NCBI RefSeq assembly: GCF_017549005.1
Contig: NZ_JAFYYT010000009.1
Coordinates: forward strand, 40,132 to 104,131
Direction: 5' to 3'
From: Ruminococcus sp.
Lineage (GTDB): Bacteria; Bacillota; Clostridia; Oscillospirales; Ruminococcaceae
DNA length: 64,000 nt
The notes under the pieces are model-generated. The model ran no database searches, was not told where the DNA came from, and saw only the letters and a program-made list of their open reading frames with translations. A program made the translations under genes and the position numbers. Below are positions 40,061 to 48,469 of this stretch, one piece after another (the first letter of the stretch is position 1; each line of letters starts with the position of its first letter).

Positions 40061-40939
40061 TCACTCTTTGATGCCCGAATGTGCCATAGTCTCGATGACC
40101 TGCCTCTGAGCAAGCATGAATATGACTATAGGCGGTACGAGCATGAATACCGCTGCCGCCATTGCTACGCCTGCACGGGCAAGTCCCGAGGTGGCAGCCT
40201 GCGAGACTACTGTGGGAAGGGTCTTGTACTCCTCCCTGAATACCACCGAGCCTGTCTGTATGTTCCACGCCCCCTGAAATGCGAATATTATCAGGGTCAT
40301 GAGCGCAGGCTTCTGATTGGGTATAACTATCTGCCAGCATATGCGGAAAAGTCCTGCGCCGTCCACCTTTGCGGCTTCTATCATGGAGTCGGGCACCTGA
40401 CTTATGGACTGCCTCATGAGGAAAAGTCCCATGGGCGACGCCACCGCAGGGAAGATAAGCGCCATATAAGTATCTATCATGTGGAGCTTCGCCATAACTA
40501 TGTACTGCATTATGTATATGACGCTGCTCTGATAGAGAAGCGCTATTACTATTATGCCGTTCAGCAGTTTGCTTCCCGGGAACTTGCACTTTGCAAGCAC
40601 GAATGCCGCCATTGACGAGAATACGCACTGCAATACCGTTACCGCCGCAGTCACAAATATGCTGTTGAACACATAACGTGAGAACGGTACGCGGTTCTGA
40701 TGGAGCACACGGAACATATCCCTGAAATTGTCAAGGGTGGGTCTTACTGCGTAAAGCTTCGGCGGGAAAACGAAAAGCTCCTCAACGGGCTTTACCGACA
40801 TTACTATCGTAAGGTATATGGGCAGCACCATGAAAAGTCCGAGTATCGCAAGAAGCATGAATATACTGATACTTCCGCCGAATTTTCTGCCTGCCTGTCT
40901 GTTTGAAGCGCGAAGCTTCGCAACGTCTGTAACTGCCAC
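40061..40939 (-). CDS. Carbohydrate ABC permease, MalG type (first pair)
   Basis: 292 residues, six membrane helices, EAA loop DSMIEAAKVDGAGLFRICWQIVIPNQKPAL. It starts with GTG after AAGGAGG. It pairs with the MalF-type protein encoded 12 bases upstream. No ATPase gene is in the operon. Confidence 0.92.
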   Translation of the reverse strand: MAVTDVAKLRASNRQAGRKFGGSISIFMLLAILGLFMVLPIYLTIVMSVKPVEELFVFPPKLYAVRPTLDNFRDMFRVLHQNRVPFSRYVFNSIFVTAAVTVLQCVFSSMAAFVLAKCKFPGSKLLNGIIVIALLYQSSVIYIMQYIVMAKLHMIDTYMALIFPAVASPMGLFLMRQSISQVPDSMIEAAKVDGAGLFRICWQIVIPNQKPALMTLIIFAFQGAWNIQTGSVVFREEYKTLPTVVSQAATSGLARAGVAMAAAVFMLVPPIVIFMLAQRQVIETMAHSGIKE

Positions 40940-40951
40940 AGCTTCGCCTCC

Positions 40952-41890
40952 TTAGTCCATATATTTGCCAAGCGCCTTGCTGATGAGCTTGTTGCAGACG
41001 AACATGGCAGCGAAGAGTATAAGGCATATCGCCGAAGCATAGCCCATTTCAAATCTCTGCCAGCCGTAGTCGAAGGCGTGGGTCATTATCGTATGCGCCT
41101 TGTAGTCCGTACTCGGGAAGCCTACAAGGTTCTGAGCAACAGTTCCTGCGGTGAACGAGCTTACTATCTGCATTACCGCCGCGAACATGAGCTGAGGTCC
41201 CATTGACGGGATAACGATGTAAATGAGCTCCTGCCAGCGTGTGCGGATACCCTCGATAGCTCCCGCCTCGTACATGGAGCGGTCAATATTCTGAAATCCC
41301 GCACGAAGCGCAAGAAATCCTGCGCCCAGCGATATCCACAGCTGCACAACTATCGTGACGCCAAGCACGTATCTGCCGTCCGTAAGCCACTGCACAGGTG
41401 AATTGATGATACCGAGATTTATGAGGAAGGAGTTCATGTAGCCGTTCATATCGCCGCTGAAAATGAGCTGCCATACCGTGTATACGTTGGCCATTGAGGG
41501 CGCGTAGAATATCAGCGTAAACAGCGTTTTCAGCTTCGGGTGCATCTCGTTTATCATCCATGCCAGCAGGAAACACAGCACGTAGCTGACAGGTCCCGTA
41601 AGCAGGGCGAATACCAGCGTTACCCTTATCGAGCGTATGAATATCTTGTCAGAAAGAAAGAGCGTGGTGAAGTTGGAAAGTCCCACATATTTCGGCGGAC
41701 GGACCATGTCAAAGTCCGTGAAGCCCATAGGCAGCGACATCAGCACAGGCACTACGGTAAAGACTATGAAGAATATCATAAAGGGCGCTATCATGCCGTA
41801 ACAGGCTTTGCTGCGCTTTATATCGCGCCAAAGCGTACCGCGCTTTTCCTTTTTTATTCTTTTTCCGGTATTTTCAGCGGAAACTGCCAC
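40952..41890 (-). CDS. Carbohydrate ABC permease, MalF type (first pair)
   Basis: 312 residues, six membrane helices after a basic N-terminus (GKRIKKEKRGTLWRDIKRSK). The EAA loop is RSMYEAGAIEGIRTRWQELIYIVIPSMGP. The GTG start has AAGGAAG upstream. It lies downstream of the solute-binding gene, separated from it by a hairpin-rich spacer (41976-42047) that could set a higher expression for the binding protein. Confidence 0.92.
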   Translation of the reverse strand: MAVSAENTGKRIKKEKRGTLWRDIKRSKACYGMIAPFMIFFIVFTVVPVLMSLPMGFTDFDMVRPPKYVGLSNFTTLFLSDKIFIRSIRVTLVFALLTGPVSYVLCFLLAWMINEMHPKLKTLFTLIFYAPSMANVYTVWQLIFSGDMNGYMNSFLINLGIINSPVQWLTDGRYVLGVTIVVQLWISLGAGFLALRAGFQNIDRSMYEAGAIEGIRTRWQELIYIVIPSMGPQLMFAAVMQIVSSFTAGTVAQNLVGFPSTDYKAHTIMTHAFDYGWQRFEMGYASAICLILFAAMFVCNKLISKALGKYMD

Positions 41891-41975
41891 CTATTTCACT
41901 TCCTTTACGTTTTAACCGAGGCGGATATTACCTGTCTATTAAAGTAACGCCTTCTCTTGCAAGGCGACTTCGTAT

Positions 41976-42047
41976 TTTGGGGCGCTGCCCCAAACCCTGC
42001 AAGGGCTGTCAGCCCTTGACCCGACCAAAGGGGTGTAAACCCTTTGG
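41976..42047 (-). repeat. Cluster of three hairpins in the binding protein-permease spacer
   Basis: TTTGGGGC/GCCCCAAA-type (41976-41994), CAAGGGCT/AGCCCTTG (42000-42018) and CCAAAGGG/CCCTTTGG (42025-42047) stand in a row. This is GC-rich and unlike nearby spacers, suggesting a dispersed repetitive palindrome unit that also stabilises the upstream mRNA. Confidence 0.65.
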
Positions 42048-42063
42048 AATCCCAGGTTTAACC

Positions 42064-44985
42064 TCAGTTGAGTCCAAGATTTTTACGCTTTCGCGTTATT
42101 TCGTCGTTTATGTCCTTATTGTACCATATCAGCGTATCACGGGGGTTATTATGCTCGTTTATGGTCTCTCTGAATGCGTTCATTATATTCCGCGTCACCG
42201 CATATGAGGCAGGAGTTACGGGTATCTCCTCAAGCTCTGCCTGCTGTGCGCGAAGCCGCTCAAGCTCGCCGTTCGACCACGACATACGCCCGAGAGCTTC
42301 AACATTGGCAGTATCGAACCGTCCCAGAGTTCCCAGAAGTCCCTCTATCTGAGAAGCGTACTGCACCTGCGTCTCCGTATCAGTGAACCACTTGACGAAC
42401 TCCCACGCATTTTCCTTGTTTTTCACCTTGCTGAATATCACAGCTCCTGCGCCGTTTGAGTTTGCCGCGTGTGATACGGTACCGTCGGCTCTTTCAGTTC
42501 CGGGTACGGGACAGAAGTCCCACAAGCCCTTTATCTCGGGAGAAGCAGCCGTAAGCTGGTTGAAAAAGGTATAATTTGCGATAACTATGGGATATTCCCC
42601 TGTTCTGAAACGGCTGAATGCGTCGTAGGTCTGCTCGAAGCAGTAGTCCGTGTAGAAATCCGTCCACTCCTCAAAGGACTGCACCGCTTCTATAGTATCA
42701 AGGGACGAAGCCGTCAGGTCTTCATTATAATAGGTCTTCCCCTTTTGCAGCAGAAGCATGGCAAAGGTATGACCTGCCTCCGTCGCAGGAGAGATATTAT
42801 TCGGCGGAAGAACAAGTCCAACCGACATATAGTTCCTTTGTAGGGCTGGGAGCATATCCCTGAGCTCCGACCATGTCTCGGGAGGCGAGAAGTATCCAAG
42901 CTCCGTGAGCACGTCCGTGCGGTAGAACATCATCGGGAAGGACTGGCTCAAAGGCAGTCCGTAGCAGCCGCCGTTGTAGGTATACTGCGTCATGGCGTTC
43001 CTCTGAAAACGCTCCCTTACCTCGCCGAAGTCATCAAACTGCGACAGATCAACAAGGAGATCACGGGCAGCAAGGTTCACAGGGAACTCTCCACCGAGGA
43101 AAAGCGCAACATCAGGCCCTTTCCCTGCAAGTGAAGCCTCCACCACTCCGCCTGTGACAAGGTTCACGGAAACAGGTATGCCCGTTTCCTGCATGAAGCG
43201 GTTCTCAGTCATTTCCTTCACAACCTGTGCCTGATCGCGTCCCAGTGAGACCCATACCTCCATAGCCTCCTCGTTCTCAACATCGGAAAGGGTGGTATAG
43301 TCCTCGAAAAAGGAGCCGATAAAGGCGTCAAGTCCGAATTTCAGCGACTTTCCAAGCTTCTCATCACAGCTTGAGAACTCCCTGTCGGCAGTAGCAAATT
43401 CAATGTAATCAATTTCAAGGGGCTGGTCGCGGTTATCCCTCATCCATGCGGAAAGAGATGTGATACTGTCCTTTATCTGGCTTAGATACGAGGGGATACG
43501 CAGAGGCTTTTCCGTGCATTTGTCCAGTATCACAGCCATATTCTCCAATGCAGCCGCCTCTGTGCCCTTGCTCCCGGCAAGAGCCTCTATGCCGCTCTGA
43601 ACGTCTTTCAGCTCCGCGGAAATGCTGCCGAACCTTTCTACAAGCCCCGGTATCTTTTCATGTACATAATAATCCGTGTATTTATCGGGAGAAGGTCCCG
43701 TTATCATCAATACCTTCCGGTAATAAGTGTTCAGCTCCCTGACTACGCCCTCGAGACGGCGGAGATACTCGCCGATATCGCCTGTTACGGCTTCAAGGGA
43801 GATAGTGTGGGGCATTCCGCCCTCCAGCCATACATATACGTAATCGCCGCCGCTTTCCGGAGTTACTACCGACCAGTCCGTATCGTAGGCGAACTCGACG
43901 CGGTCAAGCTCCCTGCATGGAACTTTTCCGTCGATATAGATACGCCTGTTGGAGTCAAAGCCGCGTATCTGATCCTGACGCGCCTTTATGCCTATCTTAT
44001 ACCAGCCGCCCGAACCGATATCCTCCTCGGGTATCTCCCATGTAACGGTTTGCAGAGCCTTTTTCCAGCTGCCGCTGCCAAGGGTGTTGTACACCATTTT
44101 ACGTGGGTCGGCAGGCGAAGCAAGGTAACTGCTGTTGTCATAGGTAGGATAAAGCGTGGGGTCGGACTTGTACAGGGCGCTTTCGCCCTCTATCCTGAAC
44201 AGAGCGGATGGCGTTCCGCCAATGGTCTGTTCAGTCGCCGCAGAAGCCGCATATTCGCTGTATGCGGGGAGTTCCTCAGGATTGAAAAGCTTTATGCGTT
44301 CAATGGCGAGCTGTGCCCTCTCGGAGCTGAAACGCAGCTCATGCTTTCCCTTTTCGAGATAAATGAACAAAGGCTCGCTGAAAAGTCCGTCAATATCGCC
44401 GAATACCGAGCTTTTCCACACAGGGCGCTGCACCTGGGCGGGACGCACCTGATTTCCGCGTATATCCGTGTATATCTCATGCTCATCCGTCCATACTCTG
44501 CTTAAAGTCATGCGTGAAGCCGTATCGTAAGGGAGCTTCCCGTCTATCTCCATTTTCAGCTCTATATCGGGACTTCCCGACAGCATGGGGCAGTAATCCG
44601 CAGAAATGCAGTAGTTGCCCGTTTCCTTTACGTCGAGGCCGAAAACTATACTTCCGTCGGCGCTGTTCCAAAGAATGACGTTATTTCTGGTCTCGCCGTC
44701 ATCGGAGGTGAAGCTGCCCGTGGTGATATCGCCGTTCTCAACTGCCGAGATATCGCTTTTATCAAGAATTATCTCCTTATCTGGGCGGTTTTCGCCCGAA
44801 TACTTATCATAATACTCGCTGAAAGTGAGAAGTCCGCTGTCAAATGGCTCAATGCTGTAATAATCCGCGGTCAGTGCCGCAGATACAGTGTTTTCAGCTC
44901 CGAAGGCGCATAAAGGAGCTGCTCCGGAAGCCGCAAGCTGCAAAGCCATTGCCGCCGAAGCTATCCTGCCTATTGGTAATTTCAC
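42064..44985 (-). CDS. Giant extracellular solute-binding protein with N-terminal carbohydrate-binding-like domains
   Basis: 973 residues, about twice a normal sugar-binding protein. A signal peptide (1-30, ending APLCAFGA) has no clear lipobox. Two beta-sandwich-like regions (about 75-240 and 265-400) resemble galactose-binding/CBM folds (e.g. GNYCISADYCPML, GKHELRFSSERAQLAIERIKLF). A helical linker (400-590) follows. The last part (about 595-960) is a MalE-type domain: MQETGIPVSVNLV, GKGPDVALFLGGEFPVNLA, PETWSELRDMLPAL and ENAWEFVKWFTDTETQVQYA. It is first in the operon and captures a ligand for one or both permease pairs. The GTG start follows AAAGGCGGTGA. Confidence 0.88.
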   Translation of the reverse strand: MKLPIGRIASAAMALQLAASGAAPLCAFGAENTVSAALTADYYSIEPFDSGLLTFSEYYDKYSGENRPDKEIILDKSDISAVENGDITTGSFTSDDGETRNNVILWNSADGSIVFGLDVKETGNYCISADYCPMLSGSPDIELKMEIDGKLPYDTASRMTLSRVWTDEHEIYTDIRGNQVRPAQVQRPVWKSSVFGDIDGLFSEPLFIYLEKGKHELRFSSERAQLAIERIKLFNPEELPAYSEYAASAATEQTIGGTPSALFRIEGESALYKSDPTLYPTYDNSSYLASPADPRKMVYNTLGSGSWKKALQTVTWEIPEEDIGSGGWYKIGIKARQDQIRGFDSNRRIYIDGKVPCRELDRVEFAYDTDWSVVTPESGGDYVYVWLEGGMPHTISLEAVTGDIGEYLRRLEGVVRELNTYYRKVLMITGPSPDKYTDYYVHEKIPGLVERFGSISAELKDVQSGIEALAGSKGTEAAALENMAVILDKCTEKPLRIPSYLSQIKDSITSLSAWMRDNRDQPLEIDYIEFATADREFSSCDEKLGKSLKFGLDAFIGSFFEDYTTLSDVENEEAMEVWVSLGRDQAQVVKEMTENRFMQETGIPVSVNLVTGGVVEASLAGKGPDVALFLGGEFPVNLAARDLLVDLSQFDDFGEVRERFQRNAMTQYTYNGGCYGLPLSQSFPMMFYRTDVLTELGYFSPPETWSELRDMLPALQRNYMSVGLVLPPNNISPATEAGHTFAMLLLQKGKTYYNEDLTASSLDTIEAVQSFEEWTDFYTDYCFEQTYDAFSRFRTGEYPIVIANYTFFNQLTAASPEIKGLWDFCPVPGTERADGTVSHAANSNGAGAVIFSKVKNKENAWEFVKWFTDTETQVQYASQIEGLLGTLGRFDTANVEALGRMSWSNGELERLRAQQAELEEIPVTPASYAVTRNIMNAFRETINEHNNPRDTLIWYNKDINDEITRKRKNLGLN

Positions 44986-45035
44986 CGAACTTCACCGCCT
45001 TTCCGCATATCACAGCCTTTTCCGCTGCCTGACAA

Positions 45036-45084
45036 ATAAAAAAGCGCACGTTCCCCTGACACGGGAATTATGTGCACAGGCAGC
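45036..45084 (-). promoter_or_regulatory. Probable transcription attenuator in the leader of the large ABC operon
   Basis: In the minus-strand leader a stem (GCAC plus TTCCC with GGGAA plus GTGC, 45046-45075) is followed by CTTTTTTATTT, a terminator form. Flanking octamers GCTGCCTG (45024-45031) and CAGGCAGC (45077-45084) are perfectly complementary and could form an alternative enclosing stem. No ligand-binding core of a known riboswitch was recognised. Confidence 0.6.
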
Positions 45085-45113
45085 CTGCAAAAGCCGCGTT
45101 CTTCATTAAAGTT

Positions 45114-45142
45114 AGTATATCAAATTTATTCCCCGATGTCAA
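45114..45142 (-). promoter_or_regulatory. Sigma-A promoter of the large ABC operon
   Basis: On the minus strand TTGACA, 17 bases, TATACT. The start would be near 45107, giving a leader of about 120 bases. Between this and the next promoter (45143-45349) nothing coding is seen. Confidence 0.85.
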
Positions 45143-45349
45143 GAAAACGGGTGTGTCGGAAATATAAATAATATCTTTTACCTGTTTTGATTTAGCTTAA
45201 TTATAAGTTTTCTTGATAAAGCTGTACAAATCACAGTGCTCCAAACTGTAAGCTTCTCCAATATTTTTCACCTGATTTTCATTTTTTCGGAATAGTATTT
45301 CATCATTATTAAAAAACTGTAAAATTTGAGTTCGTTTCTACGTTTTGTA

Positions 45350-45381
45350 TTGACAATTTGTACGATTTGTGGTATTATAAT
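45350..45381 (+). promoter_or_regulatory. Sigma-A promoter of the NatAB-like operon
   Basis: TTGACA (45350-45355), 17 bases, TATTAT (45373-45378). TATAAT three bases later is an alternative with wider spacing. Confidence 0.8.
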
Positions 45382-45433
45382 ATTGGAAAAACTAACAGTT
45401 TCAATACAACTCCACAATAAAAGGAGAGATATC

Positions 45434-46174
45434 TTGGCAAAAGTTTTAGAAGTAAAGGAACTGTCAAAGCAGTACTCAAAAGTACTTGCCGTAGACAGAA
45501 TATCCTTTGATATAAATGAGGGCGAGATATTTGCTCTTATCGGACCCAACGGCGCAGGTAAGACAACTACTATCCGCATGATCTCAACCCTCCTCACTCC
45601 TACATCGGGAGACGCTTCCGTCGCAGGACACAGCATAATCAAGGCTCCCGACAAGGTAAGAGAATCAATAACCTACCTCCCCGACGAGGCAGGCGCTTAC
45701 AAGCAGATGACAGGTATCAAGTACCTGAGATTCATGGCAGGTCTGTTCACCTCAGATATCGACAAACTCAACGCTTACGTTGAACGCGCAAAGAATATCT
45801 GCGGTCTCGGAGACAGACTGGGCGACAAGATCGGCACCTACAGCCGCGGTATGATCCGCAAGCTGCTCCTTGCGAGAGCGGTAATGACAAAACCGAAACT
45901 CGCGATACTTGACGAGCCGACAAGCGGTCTCGACGTTCTCAACGCCATCGAGATACGCAAAATGATAAAAAAACTTGCAGAAGAAGAGGGAATGTCCTTC
46001 CTTCTCTCATCACATAATATGCTCGAGATAGAGTTCGTTTCCGACCGCATCGGCATCATCTCAAAGGGTCACCTTATGGTAACGGGCAGGGCGGACGAGC
46101 TGAAAGAACGCTATCAGGCGCCTAATCTCGAACAGGTATTTGAAAGGGTGGTGAATGAGAATGAAGTTCATTAA
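45434..46174 (+). CDS. ABC transporter ATP-binding protein, NatA type
   Basis: About 246 residues. Walker A is GPNGAGKTT, Walker B LAILDEPTSGLD, switch His in LLSSHNMLE. The signature helix reads YSRGMIRKLLLARA instead of LSGGQ, a deviation found in some exporters of this group. The TTG at 45434 is preferred because AAGGAGAG lies 7-8 bases before it. The longer frame back to 45326 runs through the promoter. It powers the permease encoded by the overlapping next gene. Confidence 0.92.
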   Translation: MAKVLEVKELSKQYSKVLAVDRISFDINEGEIFALIGPNGAGKTTTIRMISTLLTPTSGDASVAGHSIIKAPDKVRESITYLPDEAGAYKQMTGIKYLRFMAGLFTSDIDKLNAYVERAKNICGLGDRLGDKIGTYSRGMIRKLLLARAVMTKPKLAILDEPTSGLDVLNAIEIRKMIKKLAEEEGMSFLLSSHNMLEIEFVSDRIGIISKGHLMVTGRADELKERYQAPNLEQVFERVVNENEVH

Positions 46175-47534
46175 CCTTCTCAAAAAAGAGCTCTCGGAGC
46201 TCATAAACAAGCAGATGATCATATCGCTGGTGTTCGTTCTCGCAGTATTCCTTATTATGGGAAACGTCATGCAGTCGGCTACGTCCGAAATGGTCAACGA
46301 CGCAAAAAATCCCAAGATAAATATCTGCAACCTTGACGATACGGACTTTACCAACGAAATGCTGAGCTATTTCAAGTCAAACGACACTGAGATAAACAGT
46401 ATCACCCTTACCGATAACGACTACGCAAGCGCTTTCAGGGACAATTCAAAGCTGAAAAGCTACATTATCATACCGCAGGGTTTCGCGGACGAGGTACTCG
46501 CCGGCAAAAAGCCCGAGGTGCTCTCCGTAAACAAGGTGCAGGGAGTTTCCGCTTTCAGCGGAATGACAGGCGGCACAGAAGGAACAGTTTCTCTTCTGAA
46601 CGGCTATATTTCCCTTAAACTTGCGGAACAGCAGGGTGTTTCAAAGGAAGACCTCGGTATAATCGAGGCTCCGCTGAAAGTGAAGGAGCATACAGTGGTC
46701 GCGGATAAGTCCGCAGAGATATCCAGCGGCACCATACTCACAAAGGTGCTCATGCAGAACATGATACTCCCGCTCATAGTGCTCATACTCATTATGATGA
46801 CATCTCAGGCACTTATAGCTTCGATCTCAAACGAAAAGATAGACAAGACACTGGAAACTCTGCTTTCCACACCTGTTTCGAGAGGTTCTGTCATAACGGC
46901 GAAAATGCTGGCAGCTGCCATTGCGGCTCTCCTCAATGCAGGAGTCATGATGCTCGGATTCTCGTCCTACACAAAGGGCATGATGGGCTCTATGACCTCG
47001 GACTTATCCACAGGTGTTCCTACAGGCGTGACTGACACGGCAAAGGAGACTGCCGCCTCTATCATATCGTCCGGCGACGCTTTGAAGCAGCTGGGACTTA
47101 CTTTGGGAGCTTCCGATTATCTGCTCATAGGAGTCCAGCTCTTCCTGACCATAATGATATGCCTTGCGATATCGATTATCCTCGGCGCACTGGTCAACGA
47201 CTCAAAATCGGCACAGACAATGCTGCTTCCAATAATGATGATGGTAATGATACCGTGGATAGTAACGCTTCTTGCCGATATCAATACAATGCCCACAGCC
47301 GCAAAGCTGGTGATATGGGCAATACCTTTCACTCACACGTTCACGGCTATGCCAAACCTGATGTTCGGCAATTATGCGGCATTCTGGGGCGGTCTGGCTT
47401 ATCAGATAGTATTCTTCGCAATAGTGATGTTCTTCGCTCTGAAGCTCTTCAAGTCAGACAAGATACTCACTATATCGCTCAACTTCGGACAAAAGTCCAG
47501 GTTCAAAAAATCAAAGAAGACCAACGAGGATTGA
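46155..47534 (+). CDS. ABC-2 type exporter permease, NatB-like
   Basis: 459 residues. One N-terminal helix (about 20-40) and a large extracytoplasmic domain (40-200) are followed by five helices (205-440). The LETLLSTPVSRGSVITAKM stretch after the second helix is typical of ABC-2/NatB permeases. It overlaps the ATPase gene by 20 bases. The substrate (sodium, drug or peptide) cannot be judged from sequence. A bidirectional terminator follows. Confidence 0.9.
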   Translation: MRMKFINLLKKELSELINKQMIISLVFVLAVFLIMGNVMQSATSEMVNDAKNPKINICNLDDTDFTNEMLSYFKSNDTEINSITLTDNDYASAFRDNSKLKSYIIIPQGFADEVLAGKKPEVLSVNKVQGVSAFSGMTGGTEGTVSLLNGYISLKLAEQQGVSKEDLGIIEAPLKVKEHTVVADKSAEISSGTILTKVLMQNMILPLIVLILIMMTSQALIASISNEKIDKTLETLLSTPVSRGSVITAKMLAAAIAALLNAGVMMLGFSSYTKGMMGSMTSDLSTGVPTGVTDTAKETAASIISSGDALKQLGLTLGASDYLLIGVQLFLTIMICLAISIILGALVNDSKSAQTMLLPIMMMVMIPWIVTLLADINTMPTAAKLVIWAIPFTHTFTAMPNLMFGNYAAFWGGLAYQIVFFAIVMFFALKLFKSDKILTISLNFGQKSRFKKSKKTNED

Positions 47535-47555
47535 TCCTCTTCCCCTTTCCCCATG

Positions 47556-47597
47556 AAAAGGCGCAGCAGTTCCCAGCGGGAGCTGCTGCGCCTTTTT
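47556..47597. terminator. Bidirectional terminator between natB-like and DUF4190-type genes
   Basis: A 14-bp stem AAAAGGCGCAGCAG/CTGCTGCGCCTTTT with a loop that itself pairs (TCCC/GGGA) serves both converging genes. Confidence 0.9.
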
Positions 47598-47616
47598 ATA
47601 TTCGTATTTCTCAGTA

Positions 47617-48228
47617 TCAGCTTGTGAGGAAGTCCCATAATCCGTCGTAGCCTGCGTTTGACATTATAACGTCCCATAACAGGAAACCTATCACGATAGT
47701 GAATACGCTGATTATGATACCTGCAATAGCAAAGCCCTTTCCGCCCTTGACTATCATTCCCACGATTCCGAATATGATTCCGAGTACTGCAAATGGAAGT
47801 CCGCCGACATAGGCACAAACTCCGCCAAGAAGCGAAAGTATACCCATTACAAGCGAAGTTATGCCGAATCCTGCCCCACTCTCCTTGCGCTGAAGGTTCT
47901 GAGGGTCGTATGGGTTGAGCATCGGCGGCGGATATGCGCTGTAGGGCTGATTATAATACGGCGGCGGAGCTCCCTGAGGAGGTCCGTACTGCTGGGGATA
48001 ACCGCCGTAAGGCTGTCCGTACTGAGGAGGCGGTCCCTGCGGAGGGCCATACTGCTGAGGATAGCCGCCGTACGGCTGCCCGTACTGAGGCGGTGCGCCC
48101 TGCGGCTGGGTATACTGCTGCGGAGCGCCGTTTACAGGCTGAGAGCCCTGCGGCGTTTCATTTATCTGAGCGTTGGTGTTATCGTAACCACCGTAATCAA
48201 TATTCTGATCTGTGTTATTATTATCCAT
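47617..48228 (-). CDS. DUF4190-type small membrane protein with Pro/Gln/Tyr/Gly-rich N-terminus (copy 1)
   Basis: 203 residues. Residues 1-110 are low-complexity, with two perfect copies of PPQYGQPYGGYPQQYGPPQG. Two or three membrane helices follow (about 118-190) in the DUF4190 pattern (GITSLVMGILSLLGG, LGIIFGIVGMIVKGGKGFAIAGIIIS). The ATG at 48228 follows AAGGAGG. It resembles the proteins at 50796 and 51819 in plan. The function is unknown. Confidence 0.82.
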   Translation of the reverse strand: MDNNNTDQNIDYGGYDNTNAQINETPQGSQPVNGAPQQYTQPQGAPPQYGQPYGGYPQQYGPPQGPPPQYGQPYGGYPQQYGPPQGAPPPYYNQPYSAYPPPMLNPYDPQNLQRKESGAGFGITSLVMGILSLLGGVCAYVGGLPFAVLGIIFGIVGMIVKGGKGFAIAGIIISVFTIVIGFLLWDVIMSNAGYDGLWDFLTS

Positions 48229-48256
48229 AGCAGCCTCCTTGTGCCAATTTTTCATA

Positions 48257-48285
48257 ATTATATCATAACACGATAAAAATGTCAA
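48257..48285 (-). promoter_or_regulatory. Consensus sigma-A promoter of DUF4190-type copy 1
   Basis: On the minus strand TTGACA, 17 bases, TATAAT, about 29 bases before the start codon. Confidence 0.9.
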
Positions 48286-48302
48286 CAATCCCCGTATAAA
48301 GT

Positions 48303-48329
48303 AAAAAGCTATGCAAAAATTTGCATAGC
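48303..48329 (-). terminator. Terminator after deoD
   Basis: GCTATGCA/TGCATAGC stem, followed on the minus strand by TTTTTACTTT. The rest of 48330-48469 shows nothing coding. Confidence 0.8.
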
Positions 48330-48469
48330 CTAAACAAATGAAATGAATAAATATAGAAGGGGAATTGGGGGATTACTTAATCCACTTATAATATACAATT
48401 CCAACCTTAAAATAGTCTTAAAGTAATCTTAAAATACAATTAATTTTTGTTTAATTTTATTTTAGGCAG

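Noticed and set aside
41976-42047. Hairpins as ends of an insertion sequence
   Set aside because: No transposase and no room for one between the neighbouring genes.
45024-45107. Known riboswitch class in the ABC operon leader
   Set aside because: The leader is only about 120 bases, and no conserved core of a familiar riboswitch was seen. Only an attenuator form is supported.
45326-45433. Longer start for the NatA-like ATPase
   Set aside because: It runs through the promoter -35/-10 and has no binding site. The TTG at 45434 does.
47159-47650. 163-codon frame over the natB-like 3' end and terminator
   Set aside because: It overlaps the permease in another frame and crosses a strong terminator into the opposite gene.
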